From assembly GCA_964619285.1 (NCBI GenBank), contig CAZUCT010000132.1, positions 1-19,996 of the forward strand: a stretch of 19,996 nt of DNA, read 5' to 3'. Both the position numbers and the translations under genes were made by a program. Numbering within the stretch: position 1 is the stretch's first letter; each line of letters opens with the position of its first letter. This stretch comes from CALKCV01 sp964619285 (lineage in GTDB: Bacteria; Cyanobacteriota; Cyanobacteriia; Cyanobacteriales; Microcoleaceae). Positions 1 to 6,503 of this stretch are shown in pieces. Under the pieces are notes generated by a model. That model saw only the letters and a program-made list of their open reading frames with translations. It did not search any database and had not been told where the DNA came from.

Positions 1-1
1 G

Positions 2-370
2 AAATTAATTTCTGGATTTGTGGATACCTATCTTCGGTTAAATGCTGAAGAAGAAGTTCAGTTAAAATCGCAAGTAAATACCTTAGAATCTCAAGAACGG
101 GAGGAAGTTATGGAAATAGTTACTTCTTGGATGGAACAAGGAATCGAGCGAGGATTAATTCTAGGAAAATTGAGAATTATCCTGCGTTTAATCAACCGAA
201 AAATCGGTGAAATAGCTCCTCAATTACAGGAAAAAATTCGTCAACTATCAAGTCCTAAATTAGAAGATTTATCCGAGGCTTTGTTGGATTTTTCCACGGA
301 GGAAAATTTAGCGGCTTGGTTGCAAGAAAATTCTGAAGATTCGACCCCAGAAGAATCTAACGGTAATTAG
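2..370 (+). CDS. C-terminal part of a DUF4351 (Rpn/PD-(D/E)XK-type) protein, 5' truncated by window edge
   Basis: The frame is open from the first bases of the window (reading KLISGFVDTYLRL), so the gene starts upstream. The internal GTG at 20 is not a likely real start. 'GFVDTYLRLN' followed by 'MEIVTSWMEQGIERG' and a terminal DUF4351 domain (about 'LRIILRLINRKIGEI' to 'LDFSTEENLAAWL') is the usual C-terminal layout of cyanobacterial Rpn-family / DUF4351 proteins, whose missing N-terminal part normally carries a PD-(D/E)XK nuclease-like fold. These proteins are multicopy in filamentous cyanobacteria and their role is unsettled; recombination-promoting nuclease is the family suggestion. The coding sequence from about 106 onward is repeated downstream at 455-900, so this is the intact-looking parent of a local tandem duplication. 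Family assignment is fairly sure; function is not. Confidence 0.75.
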   Translation, partial: KLISGFVDTYLRLNAEEEVQLKSQVNTLESQEREEVMEIVTSWMEQGIERGLILGKLRIILRLINRKIGEIAPQLQEKIRQLSSPKLEDLSEALLDFSTEENLAAWLQENSEDSTPEESNGN

Positions 371-458
371 TTTGTTGCAATCAGATGGGTGACGATTAAC
401 AAAATTTGATAACCGTCACCCTCCCACAAAAATTTCATTAAATCTAAAAAACGGAGTT

Positions 459-898
459 ATGGAAATAGTTACTTCTTGGATGGAACAAGGAATTGAGCGT
501 GGAATCGAGCAAGGGTTTATCCCGGGAGAATTGGAAATTATTAAGCGCCAAATTAAAGTAAAAATAGGTGAAATATCTCCTCAATTCATGGAGAGAATTA
601 GTCAATTATCGAGCAATAAATTAGGAGATTTATCAGGGGCATTGTTGGATTTGTCCGCAGAGGAAAATTGGGTGCATCTCAATTTTGAAGAAAACCAAGG
701 ATTTAACACTTTTTGCTAATTGCTAATTGCTAATTGCTAATTGCATTTTTTAGAGAACACAATTAGCGATTAGCGATTAGCCATTAGCCATTAGCCATTT
801 TCTATTTTTACAAAGATTCGATGCTCCCGGAAAATTTAGTCGCTTGGTTGCAACAAAATGCTGAAGATTCGACCTTAGAGGAATCTAAAGGTAATTAA
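459..898 (+). pseudogene. Truncated second DUF4351 copy, split by a repeat block
   Basis: 459-719 reads as an 86-residue ORF whose first 70 or so residues match the DUF4351 tail of the preceding gene (shared MEIVTSWMEQGIERG, GEISPQ, SQLSS, ALLDLSAEEN). The match stops after 'AEEN' near 668. It resumes at 830-898, which reads ENLVAWLQQNAEDST...EESKGN then TAA, colinear with the end of the upstream gene. Similarity even continues past the stop into the noncoding flank. Between the two pieces (about 669-829) lie unrelated sequence and direct plus inverted TGCTAAT-type heptamer arrays, and the ORF's stop (717-719) is the TAA inside the first heptamer. The N-terminal part of the gene is also absent. 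I read this as a partial tandem duplicate disrupted by insertion. A small expressed protein from 459 cannot be excluded. Confidence 0.7.
713..798. repeat. Heptamer repeat block with direct and inverted arms (STRR-like)
   Basis: 713-744 holds four or more copies of the heptamer TGCTAAT. 761-798 holds the complementary heptamers ATTAGCG/ATTAGCC. The two arms can pair into a long imperfect hairpin. Similar TGCTAAT-type arrays occur at 11248-11275, 12847-12872 and 16640-16672, and the direct/inverted arrangement recurs at 11248-11379. Heptamer short tandemly repeated repetitive (STRR) sequences are known from filamentous cyanobacteria; assigning these to that class is by resemblance. Confidence 0.8.
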
Positions 899-939
899 TC
901 TGTTGTAGTTGGATTGGTGATGATTATTAAAATTTTATA

Positions 940-964
940 ATCGCTAAAGCGATTACTACGAACT
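940..964 (-). repeat. Solitary 25-bp palindrome-bearing repeat unit, inverted relative to the 17031 array
   Basis: Read on the minus strand this is AGTTCGTAGTAATCGCTT then TAGCGAT, one unit of the array at 17031-17155. It contains the inverted repeat ATCGCT/AGCGAT. It lies 4 bases before the ATG of the dihydroorotase-like gene at 969, so it forms part or all of that gene's 5' untranslated region, where no Shine-Dalgarno sequence is seen. Confidence 0.8.
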
Positions 965-968
965 AGCA

Positions 969-2228
969 ATGAAGAGCCAACTATTTAAACAAGTAAGAAT
1001 ATTAGACCCGATTTCTAACACCGATCGCCTCGCCGACCTTCTCATAGTGGATGGTTATATTCGAGCAATTGAAGATAACGTTAACGACTATCCCCCCGAG
1101 ACAGAAATTAAAGATTGTCAAGGCCTAATCTTAGGCCCCGGTTTGGTTGACTGCGCCAGTCATAGCGGCGAACCGGGGTTTGAGGAAAGGGAAACTCTCG
1201 CATCTTTAATGCAAGCTGCCGCTGCCGGCGGTTTTACTCGTTTGGCAATCTTGCCAGACACGGCCCCACCAATAGATAACCCCGCCGGTTTGGCGGGGTT
1301 AAAAATGCTGGCGGCCCCGGCCTCCTCCCCGTCTCTCTATTTCTGGGGAGCCCTCACTAAAGGCATCCTGGGAGAACAAATGACGGAGTTAGGAGAGTTG
1401 GCGGGGGCGGGAGTTGTCGGTTTTGCCGACGGACGACCTCTGGCAAATTTTGCTTTGCTGCGCCGGTTGCTCGAATACCTTAAACCACTGAACAAACCGA
1501 TGGCCTTGGTAGCGGGCGATCGCCTCCTGGCAGCTAACGGAGTCATGCGGGAGGGTTATGATTCTATTCGTCTCGGTTTGCCGGGAATACCGGCGGCGGC
1601 GGAAAGCGGTTATCTCGCGGCCTTGTTGGAGTTGGTGGATGCCATTCGCAGGCCGGTTCATATTCTGGGAATCTCTACCGCCAGAAGCGTCGAGTTGCTC
1701 AAAGATGCTAAAAATCGAGGTTTGCCGGTGACTGCCAGTACCAGTTGGATGCACTTGCTGTTGGATACCGAAGCTATTGAGGGGCGCGACGGCATTCCGT
1801 TCGATCCGAATTTGCGTTTGGAACCGCCATTGGGAACTAAGAGCGATCGCCTCGCTTTGGTTCGAGGAGTTAAAGAAGGAGTTTTGAAAGCGATCGCCAT
1901 CGACCATACTCCTTTTACTTATGAAGAAAAAACCGTTGCCTTTGCCGACGCGCCACCGGGTGCCATCGGTTTGGAATTAGCTTTGCCTTTGCTCTGGCAG
2001 AGTTTGGTGGAAACTGGCGAATGTTCGCCTTTGGAGTTGTGGGGGGCCTTGAGCAGCGGGCCGGCTGAATTTTTGGGACTGAATTTGGGAGCGATCGCCC
2101 CCAACCTCCCCGCCGAAGTTATCTTATTCGACCCCCACCAGACATGGACTGTCAATAAACAAACGATTAAATCCCTTTCTGCCAATACTCCTTGGTGGGG
2201 CCGAGAGATTAAAGGGCGGGTAGTTTAG
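969..2228 (+). CDS. Dihydroorotase-like protein, probably catalytically inactive (PyrX/PyrC'-type)
   Basis: This 419-residue protein has the amidohydrolase architecture of class I dihydroorotases: an N-terminal beta-sandwich piece ('DLLIVDGYIRAIED'), a TIM-barrel core, and 'IDHTPFTYEEK' matching the conserved DHAPHTxEEK loop. Compared with the pyrC product at 3014-4348, most catalytic residues are gone. The D-x-H-x-H-x-R-E-P-G motif reads DCASHSGEPG at 61-70, so the first His is Ala63 and the substrate-binding Arg is Gly67. The VHAE histidine is Ala182 (VAGD) and the HILH histidine is Gly234 (HILG). Only His65 and Asp312 remain of the metal site. Non-catalytic dihydroorotase homologues are known in other bacteria as structural partners of aspartate transcarbamoylase (Pseudomonas PyrC'). 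A similar scaffold role here is inference. Start chosen at the first ATG; no Shine-Dalgarno sequence. It converges with lepB with only 11 bases between stops. Confidence 0.85.
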   Translation: MKSQLFKQVRILDPISNTDRLADLLIVDGYIRAIEDNVNDYPPETEIKDCQGLILGPGLVDCASHSGEPGFEERETLASLMQAAAAGGFTRLAILPDTAPPIDNPAGLAGLKMLAAPASSPSLYFWGALTKGILGEQMTELGELAGAGVVGFADGRPLANFALLRRLLEYLKPLNKPMALVAGDRLLAANGVMREGYDSIRLGLPGIPAAAESGYLAALLELVDAIRRPVHILGISTARSVELLKDAKNRGLPVTASTSWMHLLLDTEAIEGRDGIPFDPNLRLEPPLGTKSDRLALVRGVKEGVLKAIAIDHTPFTYEEKTVAFADAPPGAIGLELALPLLWQSLVETGECSPLELWGALSSGPAEFLGLNLGAIAPNLPAEVILFDPHQTWTVNKQTIKSLSANTPWWGREIKGRVV

Positions 2229-2239
2229 CCATTATCCAA

Positions 2240-2863
2240 TTAATTTTGAGGATAAACGGGAGATTCATCTAACCCTCCCATGTGATTCATGGGCCAAAAG
2301 CGAAAAATGGCTCTACCAATAATATTTTCCCGAGGGACAAACCCCCAACAGCGACTATCATAACTGTGCTGGCGATTATCCCCCATGACCAAATAGGAGT
2401 CGGGGGGGACAGTTTGGGGTCGCTCTAAAAACCTCATATTGGGAGGACAATCATTAACCTCCGTTTGCTGGTGTTGGGAATTACCATTAATAGGTGCAGC
2501 CGGGTCGAATTCTGAGGCGACATATTTTTCTTCTAAAGGCCGACCGTTGACGTAAACCCTTCCATTTTTAACTTCTAGCTTTTCTCCGGGCAGGCCGACT
2601 ATCCGCTTGATAAAGGCATCTTTGTAAGTGGTACTGAGAGCTTCTGTGGGATTAAAAACTACGATATCTCCTCGTTTGGGGTCGCCAAATTTATAACCCA
2701 ATTTGTCAATTATCAAGCGATCGTTAATTTGCAGCGTCGGCAGCATCGAACCAGAAGGAATGTAACGCGCTTCAGCTACAAATTGACGAATACCGATGGC
2801 CAAGACCACGCTCAGTCCAACAGTTTTAATTCCTTCTATCCAGGGATTTTCTTTATCACTCAT
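2240..2863 (-). CDS. lepB: Signal peptidase I
   Basis: This 207-residue membrane-anchored serine protease cleaves signal peptides from exported pre-proteins. One N-terminal membrane segment (about residues 13-30) precedes box B 'IPSGSMLPT', with nucleophile Ser39. The general base is Lys86 in 'FIKRIVGLPGE' and box E is 'VMGDNRQHSYDSR'. Length and the single membrane span fit the Gram-positive/cyanobacterial type rather than the longer E. coli form. It is transcribed divergently from pyrC (150-base gap) and convergently with the pseudo-dihydroorotase gene, so it is probably monocistronic. Cyanobacteria often carry two lepB paralogues, and which one this is cannot be told here. Confidence 0.95.
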   Translation of the reverse strand: MSDKENPWIEGIKTVGLSVVLAIGIRQFVAEARYIPSGSMLPTLQINDRLIIDKLGYKFGDPKRGDIVVFNPTEALSTTYKDAFIKRIVGLPGEKLEVKNGRVYVNGRPLEEKYVASEFDPAAPINGNSQHQQTEVNDCPPNMRFLERPQTVPPDSYLVMGDNRQHSYDSRCWGFVPRENIIGRAIFRFWPMNHMGGLDESPVYPQN

Positions 2864-3013
2864 AGTTGTTTAATCGCAATTAGTTTAAGTTAAAGGTAAG
2901 CTGTATTCAATAACAATTGCTGTCAATTTTCTATTTTAGGGCAGAGCTCTCATCTTTTGCAGGCGCAAACCGCCCTTGTTTAGTTCGGTAAATCGAAAAT
3001 CAACTTCAATCTT

Positions 3014-4348
3014 ATGTCATTAAACTCATCTATTATCATCCGCCAACCCACTGTGGTTTTACCTAATGGAGAATTAGCCATTCGGGATGTGGAAATTCGT
3101 GGGGGAAAAATTGTCGAAATCTCTCCAGAAATTTCCTCGCCTTCCCCAACAGAAGAAACAAGTTTAGAAATAGACGGGAAGGGTTTAACTTTGTTGCCCG
3201 GAGTCATAGATCCGCAAGTACATTTTCGCGAACCGGGTTTAGAACATAAAGAGGATTTAAGTACTGCCACAATGGCTTGTGCTAAAGGTGGCGTAACGTC
3301 GTTTTTAGAAATGCCAAATACTCGCCCTTTAACTACTACCCAAGCAACGTTAGATGATAAACTCAACCGGGCGGCGGCAAAATGTTTGGTTAATTATGGT
3401 TTTTTCATCGGCGCAACGGCGGAGAATTTGCCGGATTTATTAACGGCAAATCCTACTTGCGGAATTAAGATATTTATGGGGTCGATGCACGGTAATTTAT
3501 TAGTAGATACGGAGGAGAAATTAGAGCCGATTTTTGCTAAGGGAAAACGACTCATTGCCGTTCACGCTGAAAATCAAGCCAGGATTAACCAACGCCGACA
3601 AGAATTTGCCGGCATTACGGACCCGGCAATTCATTCTACGATCCAGGATAACGAGACGGCTTTGTTAGCAACTAAGATGGCTTTAAAGATGTCTAAAAAG
3701 TATCAACGACGGCTGCATATTTTACATACTTCCACCGGAGACGAAGCGGAGTTATTGAGGGAGGATAAACCGAGTTGGGTGACTGCGGAAGTTACGCCCC
3801 AACATTTGTTATTAAATACTAGCGCTTACGAGAAAATTGGCACTTTTGCGCAGATGAATCCTCCTTTAAAATCGGAACGAGACAATCAAATTTTGTGGCA
3901 AGCTTTGTTGGATGGCGTTATCGATTTTATTGCTACGGACCACGCGCCTCATACTTTGGAAGAAAAGGCAAAAGGCTATCCAAATACGCCTTCGGGAATG
4001 CCCGGAGTGGAGACATCTTTACCGTTAATGTTGACTCAAGCGATGCAGGGACGCTGTACCGTTTCTCAGGTAGTTAATTGGATGTCTGCTGCAGTGGCGA
4101 AGGGTTATAAAATACCGAATAAAGGAGCGATCGCCCCCGGTTACGATGCCGATTTAGTATTAGTTGATTTACAGAATTATCGCCCGGTTTTGCGTGAAGA
4201 ATTGCGAACAAAATGCGGTTGGAGTCCTTTCGAGGGTTGGAGTTTAACCGGTTGGCCGGTGGTAACAATTGTTGGGGGGCAAGTTGTTTATAATAAGGGC
4301 GAATTGAACCTAGAAGTTCGCGGTCAAGCGTTAAGTTTTGATGGCTAG
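3014..4348 (+). CDS. pyrC: Dihydroorotase (third step of pyrimidine synthesis)
   Basis: This 444-residue class I amidohydrolase interconverts N-carbamoyl-L-aspartate and dihydroorotate in the cytoplasm. Visible motifs are 'GVIDPQVHFREPG' (His70, substrate Arg72), 'GIKIFMGS' with Lys152 as possible carboxylated metal-bridging lysine, 'VHAEN' (His184), 'LHILHTST' (His238), and 'IATDHAPHTLEEK' with catalytic Asp309. The C-terminal 'CGWSPFEGW' is typical. The first His of the usual HxH pair is Gln68 (DPQVH). As far as I recall this variant is shared with a dihydroorotase subgroup common in Bacteroidetes, so it need not mean loss of activity. Start is the ATG at 3014; no clear ribosome-binding site precedes it. 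The divergent 150-base gap to lepB presumably holds both promoters, but I see no clear consensus there. Confidence 0.92.
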   Translation: MSLNSSIIIRQPTVVLPNGELAIRDVEIRGGKIVEISPEISSPSPTEETSLEIDGKGLTLLPGVIDPQVHFREPGLEHKEDLSTATMACAKGGVTSFLEMPNTRPLTTTQATLDDKLNRAAAKCLVNYGFFIGATAENLPDLLTANPTCGIKIFMGSMHGNLLVDTEEKLEPIFAKGKRLIAVHAENQARINQRRQEFAGITDPAIHSTIQDNETALLATKMALKMSKKYQRRLHILHTSTGDEAELLREDKPSWVTAEVTPQHLLLNTSAYEKIGTFAQMNPPLKSERDNQILWQALLDGVIDFIATDHAPHTLEEKAKGYPNTPSGMPGVETSLPLMLTQAMQGRCTVSQVVNWMSAAVAKGYKIPNKGAIAPGYDADLVLVDLQNYRPVLREELRTKCGWSPFEGWSLTGWPVVTIVGGQVVYNKGELNLEVRGQALSFDG

Positions 4349-4447
4349 TTAATTAGGTAAAAAAAACTCTTGTTGTCATGGCGAGGGGGGCTGGGAAATC
4401 AGTTAATTTAGTTTGCTTTTCATTCATCTCCCCCCGTGGCAATCTTT

Positions 4448-4485
4448 GAAGAAGGCAAGAGGCAAGAGGCAAGAGGCAATAGGGG
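4448..4485. repeat. GGCAAGA/GGCAATA heptamer array
   Basis: About four tandem heptamers of the form GGCAAGA ending in GGCAATA lie between pyrC and the antitoxin-like genes. The same class recurs at 15120-15163. Apart from this array and runs of G and C near 4386 and 4430, the 176-base gap after pyrC shows nothing recognisable. Confidence 0.75.
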
Positions 4486-4524
4486 CAGAAGTGTATTTAA
4501 TAACTCAAAGGAGATAAAATCAAA

Positions 4525-4776
4525 ATGAATCCCATGTCTAAAGAATTAGTGGATTTAATAATGAAAGCGAAGCAGGTTTCTCCAGAGGAGCAATTGTATT
4601 TGATATCTCATCTGGCAGGAAATTTAAGGCGTTGCGAAATTCAAGAAAAACCTCGTCGAAAAGCAACAGAATTTATTGGAGTTGCCCCCAATCATCTTGG
4701 CGGTATGGACGCTCAAGAATATGTAACTCGCATGAGACGCGGAGAATTTCCAGAGTTAGAAATTGTGGTAAAATAA
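4525..4776 (+). CDS. Antitoxin-like small protein, copy 1 (no toxin of its own)
   Basis: This 83-residue protein has an N-terminal helical segment 'MSKELVDLIMKAKQ' plus 'SPEEQLYLISHLAG', a basic middle, and a C-terminal 'GGMDAQEYVTRMRRGEFPELE'. The same layout appears in many small cyanobacterial antitoxin genes placed before PIN toxins. AAGGAG at 4508-4513 supports the start at 4525; an ATG at 4534 is an alternative. It is about 70 percent identical by eye to the next gene, whose first 33 residues are almost the same. It lacks a following toxin, the downstream neighbour being the second antitoxin. It could be a spare antitoxin, an antidote for an unlinked toxin, or a leftover of duplication. 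Antitoxin identity is inferred from context and from resemblance to copy 2. Confidence 0.7.
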   Translation: MNPMSKELVDLIMKAKQVSPEEQLYLISHLAGNLRRCEIQEKPRRKATEFIGVAPNHLGGMDAQEYVTRMRRGEFPELEIVVK

Positions 4777-4833
4777 AAATTAAGTCAAAAGTTGCCAATC
4801 TCAGATACTATCGAAAAGCAGGAGAATTTTTCC

Positions 4834-5115
4834 ATGCAAACAATGTCTAAAGAATTAGTGGATTTAATAATGAAAGCGAAGCAGCTTTCTCCAGAGGAAC
4901 AATTGTATTTGATATCTCATCTAGCAGGAGATTTAAGGCGTTGCGAAATTAAATGCAAACCCCGTCGTGACATTACAGAACTTAAGGGATTAGCGCCTAA
5001 TTTATTAGGTGGTATGGACGCTCAAGAATATGTAACGCGCATGAGAAACGGTGAATTTCCCGATCTAGAAATTGAAGCAAAACACAAACAAGGGGAAAAT
5101 AATAATGAAAGTTGA
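4834..5115 (+). CDS. Antitoxin-like small protein, copy 2, overlapping the PIN toxin gene
   Basis: This 93-residue paralogue of the preceding gene starts at the ATG at 4834, preceded by AGGAGA at 4820-4825. The upstream in-frame extension to 4792 has no good start. It shares 'MSKELVDLIMKAKQ', 'SPEEQLYLISHLAG' and 'GGMDAQEYVTRMR' with copy 1 but differs in the middle (KCKPRRDITELKGLAPNLL) and carries a longer, hydrophilic Asn/Glu-rich tail. Its last 11 bases overlap the toxin start at 5105, the usual translational coupling of type II toxin-antitoxin operons. The antitoxin would bind the PIN protein and probably autoregulate the operon. No known DNA-binding domain is recognised by eye. Confidence 0.75.
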   Translation: MQTMSKELVDLIMKAKQLSPEEQLYLISHLAGDLRRCEIKCKPRRDITELKGLAPNLLGGMDAQEYVTRMRNGEFPDLEIEAKHKQGENNNES

Positions 5116-5551
5116 GGAAAGTTTAGAAGGTGTAACTAGCTTATTTTTAGACACTGCACCGGTTATTTACTATGTGGAGGAAAATTCTCAATATTTTGCA
5201 ACAGTTGAAATCGTATTCAATCGCATTCAAAATGGTGAAATAATGGCTGTTGCTTCCCCGGTTACTCTAGCTGAGTGCTTGGTAATTCCTTATCGTCTCG
5301 GACAAACAGAACTTCAGCAAGAATATATCGATTTAATTCTGAGTAATAACAGAATATTTTTGGTTGAAATTAATGGCGAGATGACAGTAAAAGCGTCTCA
5401 ATTTCGAGCTAAGTACAACTTACAATTACCCGATGCTTTTCAAGTTGCAGTTGCTTTAGAGGCAGGTTGCGAAGCAATTTTAACTAACAATGGTGTGTTT
5501 AGAAGGGTGACGGAAATAAGAGCGATCGCTTTAGACGATTTAGAAGTTTGA
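5105..5551 (+). CDS. PIN-domain ribonuclease toxin (VapC-like)
   Basis: The 148-residue PIN protein starts at the ATG at 5105, which follows the AGGGG-like site near 5090. An in-frame ATG-led extension from 5072 is less likely. Acidic metal-binding positions are Asp16 in 'LFLDTAPVIYYVE', Glu57 in 'TLAECLV' and Asp110 in 'LPDAFQVAVA'. The usual fourth acidic residue in the 'TND' motif is Asn here (ILTNNG, 127-130). PIN toxins of this type cut RNA, often tRNA or rRNA, when their antitoxin is degraded. The overlap with the upstream antitoxin supports a functional pair. The missing fourth acid is seen in some active PIN proteins but could also lower activity. Confidence 0.88.
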   Translation: MKVEESLEGVTSLFLDTAPVIYYVEENSQYFATVEIVFNRIQNGEIMAVASPVTLAECLVIPYRLGQTELQQEYIDLILSNNRIFLVEINGEMTVKASQFRAKYNLQLPDAFQVAVALEAGCEAILTNNGVFRRVTEIRAIALDDLEV

Positions 5552-5560
5552 ACTATTTTA

Positions 5561-5595
5561 ATGAAACCAAATTAAACCAAATTAAACCAAATTTT
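5561..5595. repeat. Short AT-rich direct repeat (ATTAAACCAA type)
   Basis: Three successive near-identical 10-base units, ACCAAATTAA in phase, lie between the toxin stop and the DUF433 start. The array is short and may be slippage. It leaves no obvious ribosome-binding site for the next gene. Confidence 0.6.
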
Positions 5596-5597
5596 AT

Positions 5598-5924
5598 ATG
5601 ACATTACAAGAACTAGAACCACAACTTCTTGCCCTAACTCCAACAGAAAAAGCCCAAGTAATAAAACTATTAGCCCAAAGCTTAAGTAACAATTGGCAGG
5701 GAATAGAAAAAACTCCTGGCGTCTGTGGAGGTCATGCCTGTATTGCTAATACGAGGATTCCCGTTTGGGTATTAGTAAATGCTCGTCGAATAGGGTACAC
5801 CGAAGCAGATTTATTGTTAAGCTATCCCACAATTTCTGCTGCAGATTTAGCTAATGCCTGGGGATATGCGGCCGCATATCCCGATGAAATTGAAATAGCA
5901 ATAAGCGAGAATGAGGAAGATTAA
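5598..5924 (+). CDS. DUF433-family antitoxin-like protein
   Basis: The 108-residue protein has a helical N-terminal extension ('LTPTEKAQVIKLLAQSL', residues 13-29) resembling the start of RelB-like addiction-module proteins. A DUF433 core follows at about 38-100: 'GVCGGHACIANTRIPVWVLV', 'GYTEADLLLSYPTISAADL', 'AWGYAAAYPDEIE'. DUF433 folds as a winged-helix-like DNA-binding unit and is commonly encoded just before a DUF5615 PIN-like toxin. That partner is present here only as a stub starting 4 bases downstream, so this antitoxin is orphaned. It may persist as a repressor of its own promoter or as an anti-addiction factor; this is inference. Confidence 0.82.
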   Translation: MTLQELEPQLLALTPTEKAQVIKLLAQSLSNNWQGIEKTPGVCGGHACIANTRIPVWVLVNARRIGYTEADLLLSYPTISAADLANAWGYAAAYPDEIEIAISENEED

Positions 5925-5927
5925 ATT

Positions 5928-6050
5928 GTGGCACGTTTATATGCAGACGAACAATTTCACAACATTTCCAAATCAAAAAACTCCCCAAAAACCCTCAACT
6001 CCACCTGCCGCCCCTCCCCACAAACATCCTTAAAATCAACCAACAAATAA
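5928..6050 (+). pseudogene. 5' stub of a DUF5615 PIN-like toxin gene
   Basis: A GTG at 5928 opens the reading VARLYADEQF, the characteristic N-terminus of DUF5615 toxins (aspartate-bearing first strand). It sits in the right place, just after a DUF433 antitoxin gene. The similarity ends at about 5957, exactly where the convergent tsaE gene begins (its stop is 5957-5959). The remaining 30 codons to TAA at 6048 are low-complexity antisense of tsaE. The toxin gene was evidently cut off near its start, leaving its first ten codons. Confidence 0.65.
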
Positions 6051-6418
6051 TCCAACGGTTTATACTCCAATTTATCCGCCCACTCAATAGCGACAATACC
6101 CGGTTCCACCTCCAAACCCTCCCAATAAATATCCAAATTCAACCCCTCAATTTCCTCCGCTTCCAACCGATACAAATCCAAATGATAAAGAGGAATTTTT
6201 CCCCCAAAATACTCGTTAATCAAAGTAAAAGTAGGACTATCTATCCCCTCCTCAATACCCAAACCCTCCCCCAAACCCTGCACCAAAGTCGTCTTACCGC
6301 TGCCCAAATTTCCCTCCAATAAAATAACGCTACCCGCAGGCAATTTCTCCCCCAAAACTTTACCTAAATTTCGGGTGGAGTCGGTATCGGGTAGGGATAA
6401 AAATAGTTCTTGGTTCAT
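5957..6418 (-). CDS. tsaE: tRNA N6-threonylcarbamoyladenosine biosynthesis ATPase TsaE
   Basis: The 153-residue P-loop ATPase works with TsaB and TsaD in t6A37 modification of ANN-decoding tRNAs. Motifs are Walker A 'GNLGSGKTT' (36-44), the family motif 'SPTFTLINEY' (61-70), 'HLDLYRL' (79-85) and 'IEWADKL' (111-117). Length is normal. The 3' end abuts the broken DUF5615 toxin gene, whose deletion junction coincides with the tsaE stop, so the last residues (EFFDLEML) may have been altered by that event. The yvcK-like gene lies upstream on the same strand, but an AGAAACCGGG palindrome in the 85-base gap argues against simple co-transcription. Confidence 0.93.
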   Translation of the reverse strand: MNQELFLSLPDTDSTRNLGKVLGEKLPAGSVILLEGNLGSGKTTLVQGLGEGLGIEEGIDSPTFTLINEYFGGKIPLYHLDLYRLEAEEIEGLNLDIYWEGLEVEPGIVAIEWADKLEYKPLDYLLVDFKDVCGEGRQVELRVFGEFFDLEML

Positions 6419-6460
6419 TCTTAATTGTTAATTCTTAATTGATATAAGCATTGAAATTTA

Positions 6461-6493
6461 AGAAACCGGGTTTTTCAAAAAAACCCGGTTTCT
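6461..6493. terminator. AGAAACCGGG palindrome, copy 1 (3' of the yvcK-like gene)
   Basis: AGAAACCGGGTTTTT and AAAAACCCGGTTTCT form a near-perfect hairpin rich in A/T at the loop. The conserved flank GGCGGGTGAGCTATT runs into the yvcK-like gene, whose stop codon (TAG on the minus strand, 6504-6506) lies inside it. Position 3' of the gene suggests a terminator function. It is one of five copies in the window. Confidence 0.7.
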
Positions 6494-6503
6494 GGCGGGT
6501 GAG

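Noticed and set aside
1389..1907. 172-residue minus-strand ORF in the dihydroorotase-like gene
   Set aside because: Antisense shadow of a clearly conserved reading frame; no family resemblance.
4380..4440. G-run and C-run as a terminator hairpin after pyrC
   Set aside because: Only six G and six C can pair, flanking bases do not extend the stem, and the loop is about 40 bases.
5072..5104. Longer N-terminus for the PIN toxin
   Set aside because: The extension is antitoxin coding sequence in another frame, and the AGGGG-like site precedes the ATG at 5105.
4525..6050. The toxin-antitoxin island as a new defence system
   Set aside because: All components fit known toxin-antitoxin families (PIN, DUF433, DUF5615); one toxin is broken and there are no nuclease, helicase or sensor genes around it.
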